A DNA stretch of 59,379 nt from a virus: the IMG/VR virus record IMGVR_UViG_3300020420_000015, positions 1-59,379 of that record; one strand, written 5' to 3'. The notes beneath the pieces were generated by a model. It searched no databases. It saw only the letters and a list, made by a program, of their open reading frames with translations, and was not told where the DNA came from. A program made the translations under genes and the position numbers. Of the stretch, positions 22,821 through 29,294 are shown in pieces; the first letter of the stretch is position 1, and each line of letters begins with the position of its first letter.

Positions 22821-22890
22821 GCTACCTGATGATGGGCGCGTAGGACACGCCCGAAACACCGCGCCTTGCGGTGTCGTAGCGTCCTGCTAC
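22821..22890 (+). ncRNA. Hammerhead ribozyme A, type I layout
   Basis: Stem I GCTAC (22821-22825) pairs with GTAGC (22876-22880). The core CTGATGA is at 22826-22832, followed by one extra T. Stem II is GGGCG (22834-22838)/CGCCC (22848-22852). GAA is at 22853-22855. Stem III is ACACCGC (22856-22862)/GCGGTGT (22868-22874), with the cleavage-site C at 22875. Loop II AGGAC (22842-22846) can pair with GTCCT at 22881-22885. The self-cleaved downstream mRNA would start about 40 bases before the ATG at 22916. Confidence 0.85.
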
Positions 22891-22915
22891 ATTCCCTACA
22901 ATTTTGGAGACAAAA

Positions 22916-23587
22916 ATGCAAAACGTAACAAAAATTTTAGACATGGACACACTTAACACAATCAATGCCAATGAGAAAAAAATTGGCAAGCTTAACGGTA
23001 AGGCTTCCGCGATTACAGAAGAACGCCAGAAGCTAAAAATGACTAGCTACTGTCTGCTAGTGTCCGGCATGGCAGGGGCTAAGTTGGATAAAGGTAATTT
23101 TAAGTCTGCCGACAGGACCAACCTGAAGGGTGATTTAATGGACGCTGGCGGCCTGACAGATAGCATGGCCGAAAAGTACATCAAAAATGTCGCTGGTGCT
23201 AAAAATAAGCTTAAGGACCACGGCATTAACTCAGATAACATCACACCAGCTGGTGTTGCTGAAATCTTCGAGGACCAAGGTATTACCTCAGAAGCCAAGC
23301 TTATAAAGTTAATCTCTGGTGACAGTGCAAAGTCTAAGGTAGAGCAATTAGTTGACAAGGTTGCTGGCAAGCGTTCGCGCAAGAAAGATAAAGACGGCAA
23401 CAGTGTAGACGGTGATGCTTGGTTGGGTGGTTTGACAGATGAAGATTTATCTGAATTCCACAACAAACTGGCAGATGCTTTAAGGCTTCGCGGTGAAATA
23501 AAGAAAGCCTCTCAGGCGGCTGGTGATAAGGCTCAGGCTGAGATTGAACAAGTCAATGCAATGTGTGAGCAATTAGGCGCGGCATAG
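22916..23587 (+). CDS. Early protein of unknown function
   Basis: This protein of about 223 residues starts at ATG 22916, with GGAGA upstream; an in-frame TTG four codons earlier is less likely. It is alpha-helical with a charged middle. The region KVAGKRSRKKDKDGNSVDGD joins an N-terminal helical part (ILDMDTLNTINANEKKIGKL) and a C-terminal helical part. The segment AGGLTDSMAEKYIKNVAGAK may be a small helix-hairpin module. It is flanked on both sides by hammerhead ribozymes and lies upstream of the MoxR/VWA genes, so it may act with them. Confidence 0.7.
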   Translation: MQNVTKILDMDTLNTINANEKKIGKLNGKASAITEERQKLKMTSYCLLVSGMAGAKLDKGNFKSADRTNLKGDLMDAGGLTDSMAEKYIKNVAGAKNKLKDHGINSDNITPAGVAEIFEDQGITSEAKLIKLISGDSAKSKVEQLVDKVAGKRSRKKDKDGNSVDGDAWLGGLTDEDLSEFHNKLADALRLRGEIKKASQAAGDKAQAEIEQVNAMCEQLGAA

Positions 23588-23654
23588 CTACCTGACGAGC
23601 CAGCTTAGGACACTGGCGAAACTACCCCACGGGGTAGTCGTAGCGTCCTGCTAC
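23587..23654 (+). ncRNA. Hammerhead ribozyme B, type I layout
   Basis: Stem I GCTAC (23587-23591; the first G is the last base of the preceding stop codon) pairs with GTAGC (23640-23644). The core CTGACGA is at 23592-23598. Stem II is GCCAG (23599-23603)/CTGGC (23613-23617). GAA is at 23618-23620. Stem III is ACTACCC(C) (23621-23628)/GGGGTAGT (23631-23638), with the cleavage-site C at 23639. Loop AGGAC (23607-23611) can pair with GTCCT (23645-23649). Stems II and III differ from ribozyme A but remain paired, which is covariation. Confidence 0.88.
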
Positions 23655-23678
23655 ATTCAACAACTTATGGAGAAAGTC

Positions 23679-23888
23679 ATGAAAACTTTTGTTCATTTTG
23701 TCGGTATGAGGACTGATGCTGAATACTTAGCCGCAGTCAGAGTTTACGGCAAACCTGATTTCATCCATCTGTATCATGACCGCAGAATGTATGGGGATAT
23801 TGATGCAGATAGGGATATTGTGGTGCTTGGTTCAAAAGGCAGGGATTTACCCTGTGAATATTCAGACCAAGACCATGAGAGACATTAA
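23679..23888 (+). CDS. Small early protein, conserved in marine phages
   Basis: This 69-residue gene starts ATG 23679 after GGAGA, about 40 bases after the predicted ribozyme cleavage. The product begins MKTFVHFVGMRTDAEYLAAV and continues VYGKPDFIHLYHDRRMYGDI and DRDIVVLGSKGRD. I recognise this pattern (MKTxVHFVG...KPDFIHR) as a small conserved phage family with unknown function. Confidence 0.65.
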   Translation: MKTFVHFVGMRTDAEYLAAVRVYGKPDFIHLYHDRRMYGDIDADRDIVVLGSKGRDLPCEYSDQDHERH

Positions 23889-23910
23889 CAAAAGCATGGG
23901 AGATTTTTAC

Positions 23911-24156
23911 ATGCAGAAACATAGAAGAGACCTACTGTCAGGGTTTTATGGCAGATTTTTCACTGGCTTTTTTACAAAGCTAGACGGTACTGAACGGCCT
24001 GTCTGGGGTGTCATTAAGAATGACCCCAACGTGCCGGACCACTTGTGTGTCGTTTATGACATGCGGTTGAAGCAGTACAGGCGTTTCAATATTGAACTGC
24101 CTTTTAATATTCGTTCAGGTAAAGACTTTATCTGTGCGGCTCATACCAACGCATAA
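23911..24156 (+). CDS. WYL_2-like small beta-barrel protein
   Basis: This 81-residue protein starts ATG 23911, with GGGAGA eight bases upstream; the frame is open further upstream. It contains GFYGRFFTGFFTKLDGTERP, VWGVIKNDPNVPDHLCVVYD and RLKQYRRFNIELPFNI. This strand pattern resembles the WYL_2/DUF2693-like SH3-type barrels often found in marine phages; the match is moderate. Role unknown; it is coupled to the MoxR gene. Confidence 0.55.
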   Translation: MQKHRRDLLSGFYGRFFTGFFTKLDGTERPVWGVIKNDPNVPDHLCVVYDMRLKQYRRFNIELPFNIRSGKDFICAAHTNA

Positions 24157-24168
24157 CGGGAGAAAAAA

Positions 24169-25215
24169 ATGCGTATATCTCAAACTGTTCCTATAATTCA
24201 GAAGGCTATAGAAAGCCAGCTTAATTTTCGTATTTCAAACGGTGGGCGTGATGCTCAACGGCTTATCCCATACTTGCAGGGCAAGGCAGGGCTAGGCAAA
24301 ACCACCTCAATAATCAGCGTATGTGAGGCCAATGATAACTGGTCTTATTTCATTTTATCGCTGGCCCAGTTTGATGCTGGTGAACTTATGGGCGTTATTG
24401 CGATGGACGGTGATAATGCTAAACGTCTGAAGCCACATTGGCTGGTGCATGTTGAACAGCTAGCATCCGATAGTGATGTGGTGGTTCTGTTCTGCGATGA
24501 ATTGGCCCAAGCCCCCGTGGCGAATATGAACGTGGCCCGTCAGTTAATTAACGAGTTACGATGTGGTGATTTTATGTTGCCGGATAATGTCGTTATCGTT
24601 GCGGCTGGCAATCGTGTATCGGACAGGGCTGGGGCAAACAATATCCCAACACATATGAAAGACTGCCTGATGTTTTTGGACGTTGAGGCAGATTTAGATG
24701 ACGCTGTTGGGTATTTGTCAAGCAAAGGTATAAGCCCCGTCATTACTGGGTTTATGCGGTTCCGGCCTGAGTTGCTTAACAAGGTGGACCGTGACGCAGA
24801 CGCTAATCCATCACCCCGTTCTTATGAGAGACTTGATACAGTGCTTTCATGGGGCTTGCCAGAACCTGTTGAAAAAGAGGCAGTTGCTGGCATTTTGGGC
24901 AGGGGTGTATGTGCTGAGTTTTACGGTTACAAGCCTATATTCGACAGTGCCATCACTGTTGATGAGGTGCTTGCTAATCCTACATCAGCACCCGTGCCGG
25001 AAGAACCAGCAGTCTGCTACGCTGTAACATCTGCACTGGCCCACGCCATGACAGATAAAAATGTCGGGGCCATTACCCAGTATCTTGCCCGTTTTGTGCA
25101 TAAAGAATTTTATGTGCTGGCAATGAAAGATGCTTTCAAGCGTACACCTTCACTGAAACAAACACCCGAATTTAGGGCGTTTCTATTAGAGCATGGCGCA
25201 GAACTCATGCTCTAA
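24169..25215 (+). CDS. MoxR-type AAA+ ATPase
   Basis: This 348-residue ATPase has a Walker A motif GKAGLGKTT at residues 38-46, Walker B VVLFCDE at 105-111, sensor-1-like VVIVAAGNR at 141-149, and an arginine-rich SPRSYERLDTVLSW region. MoxR ATPases act as chaperones or motors with VWA-domain partners. The next gene encodes such a partner, forming the classical pair. It starts at ATG 24169 after GGGAGAAAA. No peptidase or nuclease domain is fused to it. Confidence 0.8.
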   Translation: MRISQTVPIIQKAIESQLNFRISNGGRDAQRLIPYLQGKAGLGKTTSIISVCEANDNWSYFILSLAQFDAGELMGVIAMDGDNAKRLKPHWLVHVEQLASDSDVVVLFCDELAQAPVANMNVARQLINELRCGDFMLPDNVVIVAAGNRVSDRAGANNIPTHMKDCLMFLDVEADLDDAVGYLSSKGISPVITGFMRFRPELLNKVDRDADANPSPRSYERLDTVLSWGLPEPVEKEAVAGILGRGVCAEFYGYKPIFDSAITVDEVLANPTSAPVPEEPAVCYAVTSALAHAMTDKNVGAITQYLARFVHKEFYVLAMKDAFKRTPSLKQTPEFRAFLLEHGAELML

Positions 25216-25221
25216 GACATG

Positions 25222-25243
25222 GGGGCAGGCATGGTCCTGCCCC
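25222..25243 (+). other. Stable intergenic hairpin between the MoxR and VWA genes
   Basis: GGGGCAGG pairs perfectly with CCTGCCCC (25222-25229/25236-25243), loop CATGGT. There is no T run after it, so it is more likely an RNA-processing or stability element than a terminator. Confidence 0.5.
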
Positions 25244-25246
25244 AAT

Positions 25247-25262
25247 TCATACCATAGTACAA
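25247..25262. promoter_or_regulatory. 16-bp dyad upstream of the VWA gene
   Basis: TCATAC-CATA-GTACAA, two mismatches. It lies 16-31 bases before the ATG at 25278, just upstream of the ribosome-binding site GGAGA. Confidence 0.45.
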
Positions 25263-25277
25263 ATCGGAGACACAGAT

Positions 25278-26432
25278 ATGGATGCAAATACCAAAATTTC
25301 ACGGGCCAAGACACGGCTCTTATTGGACCAGCCTTTCTGGGGTACGTTCACAATGGGTACGCCATTCTATGCTGATGACAAGGTGGACACTGCTTGCACC
25401 AACGGTCAACACATTAAATGGAACCCGTCTTTTGTTGATACCTTAGAGCCAACCAATACTATTTTCTTGGTTGCTCACGAAATAGGCCACATAGTCTTTC
25501 AGCATTGTAACCCCATTAAAGAAATCGATGGCAAGCCTGTGGACCCTGAGGTTCACAATATGGCACTGGATTATGTGCTTAATGCTATTCTCATAGATGG
25601 CAATGTAGGTGAAATGCCGGAAGGTGGTTTATACGAGCCTAGATATCACGGCTGGCCTTGGATTAAAGTTTACCGTGAATTAATTGCAATGGATAAAGAT
25701 GAACGCCCAAAGTCTCAGCCTTGGGGTGGCAATGTCGGCAATCCTGAGGACGATAACGGTAAGCCCTTGCAGGGCAGTCAGCTTGAACAGCACAACATGG
25801 ATATCGAAAGGCGTGTGTTCATGGCGGCAGAGGCCGCTAAGTCTGCTGGTAAATTACCAGCTGGTATTGATGACCTCGTCACAAAAATGAGACGTTCACG
25901 GGTAGATTGGCGTGATGTCTTTAATCGGTTTATCGGTGGTGAACAGCCGGACGATTACACTTGGCGCAGACCACAGAAAAGAATGTGGTTCCAGCATGGC
26001 GTGTACATGCCTTCAGTAGATAAGGTTGGTGTCGGGGATATTGTCGTTGCTGTAGATAGTTCAGGCTCAACTGGCGGACATCATCGGGAATATTTCTTTG
26101 GTGTTCTTAATCAGGTCATAGAAGACCACAATCCAACTTCTGTTACAATCATTACTTGTGATGCTGAGGTGCAAACAGTCAGGCGTTACGAGCAGGGTGA
26201 CATTGTAGAAGACATGGACGTTAAGGGTGATGGTGGCACGAGAGTAGAACCAGTGTTCAGATATGTCAGTGAAGAAAACATTAAGTGCAATGCTCTTGTT
26301 TATCTCACAGACATGGGCATCTGGGATTTTCCAGACAATAAGCCTGATTACCCCGTTCTGTGGGTATCAACTGACCCCGACTGTGCGGACGCACCTTTTG
26401 GGGAAACAACACGCATACAGGTGGCGGCATAA
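25278..26432 (+). CDS. Zincin-like metallopeptidase plus VWA-domain protein
   Basis: This 384-residue protein has an N-terminal DUF2201-like metallopeptidase fold with HEIGH at residues 67-71 and a helix HNMALDYVLN (93-102). A C-terminal VWA-like domain begins at residue 253 with VVAVDSSGSTGG. Its D260, S262 and S264 form the MIDAS metal site. VWA-zincin proteins of this layout pair with MoxR ATPases, as the preceding gene does. Phage copies probably remodel or cleave a target protein, but the target is unknown. The stop codon lies in the loop of a hairpin. Confidence 0.8.
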   Translation: MDANTKISRAKTRLLLDQPFWGTFTMGTPFYADDKVDTACTNGQHIKWNPSFVDTLEPTNTIFLVAHEIGHIVFQHCNPIKEIDGKPVDPEVHNMALDYVLNAILIDGNVGEMPEGGLYEPRYHGWPWIKVYRELIAMDKDERPKSQPWGGNVGNPEDDNGKPLQGSQLEQHNMDIERRVFMAAEAAKSAGKLPAGIDDLVTKMRRSRVDWRDVFNRFIGGEQPDDYTWRRPQKRMWFQHGVYMPSVDKVGVGDIVVAVDSSGSTGGHHREYFFGVLNQVIEDHNPTSVTIITCDAEVQTVRRYEQGDIVEDMDVKGDGGTRVEPVFRYVSEENIKCNALVYLTDMGIWDFPDNKPDYPVLWVSTDPDCADAPFGETTRIQVAA

Positions 26433-26443
26433 TGCCGCTACCT
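26419..26443 (+). other. Hairpin that holds the VWA stop codon in its loop
   Basis: AGGTGGCGGCA pairs with TGCCGCTACCT (eleven pairs, one G-U) with the TAA stop codon 26430-26432 as the apical loop. It does not have a downstream T run. Likely a stability or processing hairpin for the operon mRNA. Confidence 0.45.
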
Positions 26444-26466
26444 ACCTTCAATAACAGGAGACAAAA

Positions 26467-27300
26467 ATGAAAGATGAAATTAGAGATAAGAGTGTCGCAC
26501 AATATAAATACTTGAAATTTTGTTTGCGGCAAATCCGGCTCACAATGGATAATCACAGGGAAATGTGTGACATTAAATTGTTAGCTGATGTAATAAAAGG
26601 CGGTAAATATGATTGGCAAAATGGCGGTGTACTGACCCGTGATGAGCGCAAAGAATTGCAATCTGAGTTTGATAGAAAGGCAGGGCAATATTGCGCTTTT
26701 GAAAAGACGGTTGCTATATACATCAGTCAACTAGCCGACAGTGTAAGTTCAATTAGAAGAAGCTTCAAGGCTCATCAGACATACAATCCTATCAAGCAAG
26801 TCAAAAAAACCTCATTAGATAGGGCCAGAGAAGTGCTTGACAATGGATTTAAAAGAACCAGCACCGCTGTAGTCTGTAATGGGCCGGAAGCTGAACAGTT
26901 GGAAATAGAAGGCGATACTGATTACAGCAGGGTCAACTATGTAAACATACCTGTCCACTGGGTCAGTTCAGTATATAACAAGGGCTTGGGGCTAGTGCAT
27001 TCACCCAAGGGATTGAGGTTTATTGCGAGAGCAATTCCGGCAGATATCCCGTGGGTAAATGATGAAAACATGAATTGCTACAAGGCCGTCAGCATAGGCA
27101 GTCACGATAAAAAATGTTTTGTAGAAGAGGGCTGGATAGTGACGCATCAGGCATCTGTAATTAATGATGTTCAGCCCCTAGTCCATCCGGCAGACAGGAA
27201 GACTGTAACGCCCCATGCCTTCAATGAAAATCTACAGAAGGCTGTTAAGCTTATGAAGTCACGCACCTATAAACACCTTACAAAAATGCTGGACAAATAA
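26467..27300 (+). CDS. Early protein of unknown function
   Basis: This 277-residue protein starts at ATG 26467 after GGAGACAAAA. The N-terminal half is helical (KYLKFCLRQIRLTMDN, then KTVAIYISQLADSVSSIRRS), and the C-terminal part is beta-rich with NIPVHWVSSVYNKGLG and EEGWIVTHQASVINDVQPL. I recognise no known domain. It directly follows the MoxR/VWA genes, and its stop is immediately before the start of the next gene, so it may be part of the same functional unit. Confidence 0.6.
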   Translation: MKDEIRDKSVAQYKYLKFCLRQIRLTMDNHREMCDIKLLADVIKGGKYDWQNGGVLTRDERKELQSEFDRKAGQYCAFEKTVAIYISQLADSVSSIRRSFKAHQTYNPIKQVKKTSLDRAREVLDNGFKRTSTAVVCNGPEAEQLEIEGDTDYSRVNYVNIPVHWVSSVYNKGLGLVHSPKGLRFIARAIPADIPWVNDENMNCYKAVSIGSHDKKCFVEEGWIVTHQASVINDVQPLVHPADRKTVTPHAFNENLQKAVKLMKSRTYKHLTKMLDK

Positions 27301-27301
27301 A

Positions 27302-27688
27302 ATGATTAAGCACGGCACTGTAAGGGCTGATGGAAAAATGTTTTGGGGATACCACAAGCATGCCAAAAATGGCGAGGAGTGGTGTACCCCATCTGCATTT
27401 ATCAGGCGTAAATCAAAATCTAGAGCGAGGCAATGGATGAACCGCAGACGCAGAACCCATTGGCTTAATAAATATAAACAGCACCACGGGTGTTGTTATT
27501 GTGGTTATGATGATAACGGTATAGCCTTGCAGTTTCATCATACAGGTGACAAAGCATTTAATGTTTCTGACGCACGTTCATACTCACTAAGAAAACTTTT
27601 TAGTGAAATTAGAAAGTGTTTAGTTATCTGCTCTAATTGTCACGCAATCGAAACAACCAGACTACAACAGGCAAGAGGTAAATTATGA
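27302..27688 (+). CDS. HNH-type endonuclease-like protein
   Basis: This 128-residue protein begins with a basic region (RRKSKSRARQWMNRRRRTHW). A zinc-finger HNH core follows: HGCCYCGYDDNG, then ALQFHHTGDK, then VICSNCHAIETTRL. The CxxC...HH...CxxCH layout resembles phage homing or HNH nucleases with a bound zinc. Its start almost overlaps the previous stop. It could be a free-standing nuclease or a replication/repair factor. Confidence 0.7.
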   Translation: MIKHGTVRADGKMFWGYHKHAKNGEEWCTPSAFIRRKSKSRARQWMNRRRRTHWLNKYKQHHGCCYCGYDDNGIALQFHHTGDKAFNVSDARSYSLRKLFSEIRKCLVICSNCHAIETTRLQQARGKL

Positions 27689-27993
27689 CTAAGGATAATA
27701 AAATTTGTACTACCGTACAAAATAAAGTTAATTGCATCGGCCAAACACAACAGGAAATCAATGATGCAAATCATGTGGTAACGATTATCTGGGGTGTGGA
27801 GGGCATTAAAAAAGAGACATTTGGTTTTAGTGACATTGTGTCTTATCATGCCTTTTTATTGGGGGTCGATGCCGCATGCGGATGGATGAAATATGAGGTA
27901 GAGGCAGAGCCTTATTATCATGCCGAACCTTTTGATGCTGACCATCCCAAAACACTAAACTTGACTATGGAGGATGAGCCTAATGATGATTAG
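27685..27993 (+). CDS. Small early protein
   Basis: This 102-residue protein starts ATG 27685, overlapping the preceding stop (ATGA), after AGAGGT. It contains VVTIIWGVEGIKKETFGFSD and ends TLNLTMEDEPNDD. Its start region carries a perfect 16-bp dyad at 27705-27720, which is coding here. No domain recognised. Confidence 0.6.
   Translation: MTKDNKICTTVQNKVNCIGQTQQEINDANHVVTIIWGVEGIKKETFGFSDIVSYHAFLLGVDAACGWMKYEVEAEPYYHAEPFDADHPKTLNLTMEDEPNDD
27705..27720. promoter_or_regulatory. 16-bp dyad (perfect) within the start of a coding region
   Basis: TTGTAC-TACC-GTACAA, fully palindromic arms. It lies 20 bases inside the 27685 gene, which is unusual for an operator and might instead be a chance or dual-use site. 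Confidence 0.45.
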
Positions 27994-28231
27994 CTGGCAC
28001 ACGGCCCCAAGGCATAAATATAAGGGGTATGTTTACAAACCTGACGTAGATGAATACGATGATGGAAACAGAAAGGCTTCTCATAACGTATACGCTGAGG
28101 GTAAAGAAAACTTTATGCATACATTGCCAGAGTTTTATATTCACGCATCACCGTATAGTTTTTTAAGCTTCGAGCAGTTTAAAAATCACGTTGATAAACA
28201 TCTAACAGATAATCGGGAGTTTAGACCATGA
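27983..28231 (+). CDS. Small early protein
   Basis: This 82-residue protein starts at ATG 27983, overlapping the previous gene by 11 bases, with AGGATGAG upstream. It starts MMISWHTAPRHKYKGYVYKP and has ASHNVYAEGKENFMHTLPEF. No domain recognised. Overlaps at both ends suggest translational coupling through the operon end. Confidence 0.6.
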   Translation: MMISWHTAPRHKYKGYVYKPDVDEYDDGNRKASHNVYAEGKENFMHTLPEFYIHASPYSFLSFEQFKNHVDKHLTDNREFRP

Positions 28232-28395
28232 GAGATTATTTTCTATTTTGGCTAGGCGTTCTGTGCTGTACGTCTGGCATGTCATACATTGAACAGCCAG
28301 AAAATAGTGTACTGGTAGGCATAGCTATTATATACTCAGGCATGGCGGCCTTTGTCTGGGCTGGTGTTAATATGGTAAAAAGGGGTGACGAATGA
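28228..28395 (+). CDS. Small two-segment membrane protein
   Basis: This 55-residue gene runs ATG 28228 to TGA 28395 after a CGGGAG site. It has two hydrophobic stretches: FLFWLGVLCCTSGMSYI and LVGIAIIYSGMAAFVWAGV. It ends KRGDE. Small membrane proteins of this kind in early operons often alter host membranes; the role is unknown. It overlaps both neighbours by four bases. Confidence 0.55.
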   Translation: MRDYFLFWLGVLCCTSGMSYIEQPENSVLVGIAIIYSGMAAFVWAGVNMVKRGDE

Positions 28396-28595
28396 ATATA
28401 GAAAAAGCTAAACAAGCTTATCTTGATGAATGCCATAAAATAGGCAAAGTTCCTCAGCATGTCACCTACATGACCTATGACCAGTACAGTGAAAAATACA
28501 CACTGGGCAATGAAAGTGATGGTGATTTTGTGGATATGTACCCGAACGGGTCAGTCACAGCTATGCACTGGAATTTAAAAAATAACAACAGTTAG
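28392..28595 (+). CDS. Small early protein, last in the operon
   Basis: This 67-residue protein begins MNIEKAKQAYLDECHKIGKV and ends TAMHWNLKNNNS. The mixed hydrophilic sequence has no recognised domain. Its stop is followed immediately by a structured RNA and a strong terminator, which closes the operon. Confidence 0.6.
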   Translation: MNIEKAKQAYLDECHKIGKVPQHVTYMTYDQYSEKYTLGNESDGDFVDMYPNGSVTAMHWNLKNNNS

Positions 28596-28596
28596 G

Positions 28597-28690
28597 CTAG
28601 CGGGGGTTTGTTGACAGTGTTGAGGAACGCTGGAAAAAATATTCTGTTGGCCCTGCTAGTCTGACATCTCCACGACAGAATATATCCTCA
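28597..28690 (+). ncRNA. Pseudoknotted structured RNA candidate before the terminator
   Basis: Three helices can form. CTAGCGGGG (28597-28605) pairs with CCCTGCTAG (28651-28659; nine pairs, one G-U). TGAGGA (28621-28626) pairs with TCCTCA (28685-28690). ATATTCTGT (28639-28647) pairs with ACAGAATAT (28675-28683). The first helix's right strand lies in the loop of the third, so this is a pseudoknot. It starts directly after the 28595 stop and ends just before the terminator. Confidence 0.5.
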
Positions 28691-28692
28691 TA

Positions 28693-28733
28693 GGCGGTGA
28701 GCGTTCTAGACACGCGCTCACCGCCTTTTTTTT
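28693..28733 (+). terminator. Strong rho-independent terminator of the early operon
   Basis: GGCGGTGAGCG (28693-28703) pairs perfectly with CGCTCACCGCC (28715-28725), loop of eleven bases, followed by eight T (28726-28733). It terminates rightward transcription from the 19.9-28.6 kb early block. Confidence 0.9.
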
Positions 28734-28955
28734 GCTTTTTTGTACTAGGGTATGAGTTTTATGCGAGCCGTGCCCGGGGCAGGCCAGAATATTTTTTTTT
28801 CGTGCTATAGTACAAATCAACTACTATCACGCATTTCGTGGGGAGTTCTTTCTTCGTGGGGAGTTCTAAAAAATAGGGGGCTGACGGCATGCAGTCCATC
28901 AACCCCCTTAGTCGGGAGGACTTGTAGTGTTTGGAGATTATCTCACATAAAATAA
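28734..28955. promoter_or_regulatory. Control region with dyads and TTCGTGGGGAGTTC repeats
   Basis: No gene is visible in about 220 bases. Two dyads lie at 28740-28755 (TTGTAC-TAGG-GTATGA) and 28800-28815 (TCGTGC-TATA-GTACAA). Two copies of TTCGTGGGGAGTTC lie at 28836-28849 and 28854-28867; a third is at 29281-29294. A short run of T (28791-28800) and a CCCC-rich segment follow. The density of repeated elements suggests a regulatory or replication region. Confidence 0.5.
28836..28867. repeat. Tandem copies of a 14-bp repeat
   Basis: TTCGTGGGGAGTTC occurs at 28836-28849 and again at 28854-28867, 18 bases apart. A third exact copy occurs at 29281-29294. On the minus strand it reads GAACTCCCCACGAA and precedes AT-rich, promoter-like sequence. 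Confidence 0.7.
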
Positions 28956-29258
28956 TTAGTCAACATCAAAGCACTCTACAGATGCCGCCATATACCCACA
29001 CTTGTCTAAATAACTATCCCAATGATGAGGTGTTTCCATTAGCCTTGCAGTTTTAACTAAATCCATCATCAGTGCGTGGTCTATCGGGGTTATTTTTTCA
29101 TCATCCTTTAGTTTGTCTTTGAGGTAAACGGTCCAGAAATTAGCTATCCTAGCCCAGTTTTCTTCTGGTGAGCCATAATGCGCTCCCCTTGCATCTATTA
29201 CATCTCCTGCCTCAGACAGTAATAATTTTCCTTTTCTTGTTGCAGCAGGTTTATCCAT
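28956..29258 (-). CDS. DUF6378-like protein, possible nucleotide-metabolism factor
   Basis: This 100-residue protein starts at ATG 29258; the frame is open upstream to 29312. It starts MDKPAATRKGKLLLSEAGDV and contains HYGSPEENWARIANFWTVYL and HALMMDLVKTARLMETPHH. The pattern YGSPEENWARIA...MMDLVKTARL is that of the DUF6378-like family found beside phage nucleotide genes, with a MazG-like helical layout. No activity is established. A dyad and a TTCGTGGGGAGTTC repeat lie at its start. Confidence 0.65.
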   Translation of the reverse strand: MDKPAATRKGKLLLSEAGDVIDARGAHYGSPEENWARIANFWTVYLKDKLKDDEKITPIDHALMMDLVKTARLMETPHHWDSYLDKCGYMAASVECFDVD

Positions 29259-29262
29259 ATTT

Positions 29263-29278
29263 TTGTATCCTAGTATAA
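29263..29278. promoter_or_regulatory. 16-bp dyad at the DUF6378-like gene start
   Basis: TTGTAT-CCTA-GTATAA, two mismatches. On the minus strand it lies four bases upstream of the ATG at 29258 and contains the AGGA ribosome-binding site; TATACT in the dyad could also be the -10. Confidence 0.45.
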
Positions 29279-29280
29279 AT

Positions 29281-29294
29281 TTCGTGGGGAGTTC
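29281..29294. repeat. Third copy of the TTCGTGGGGAGTTC repeat
   Basis: An exact copy, directly 5-prime (minus strand) of the dyad at 29263-29278 and overlapping the primase-helicase stop. GAACTCCCCACGAA plus TATACT 17 bases later could form an unusual promoter. Confidence 0.6.
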
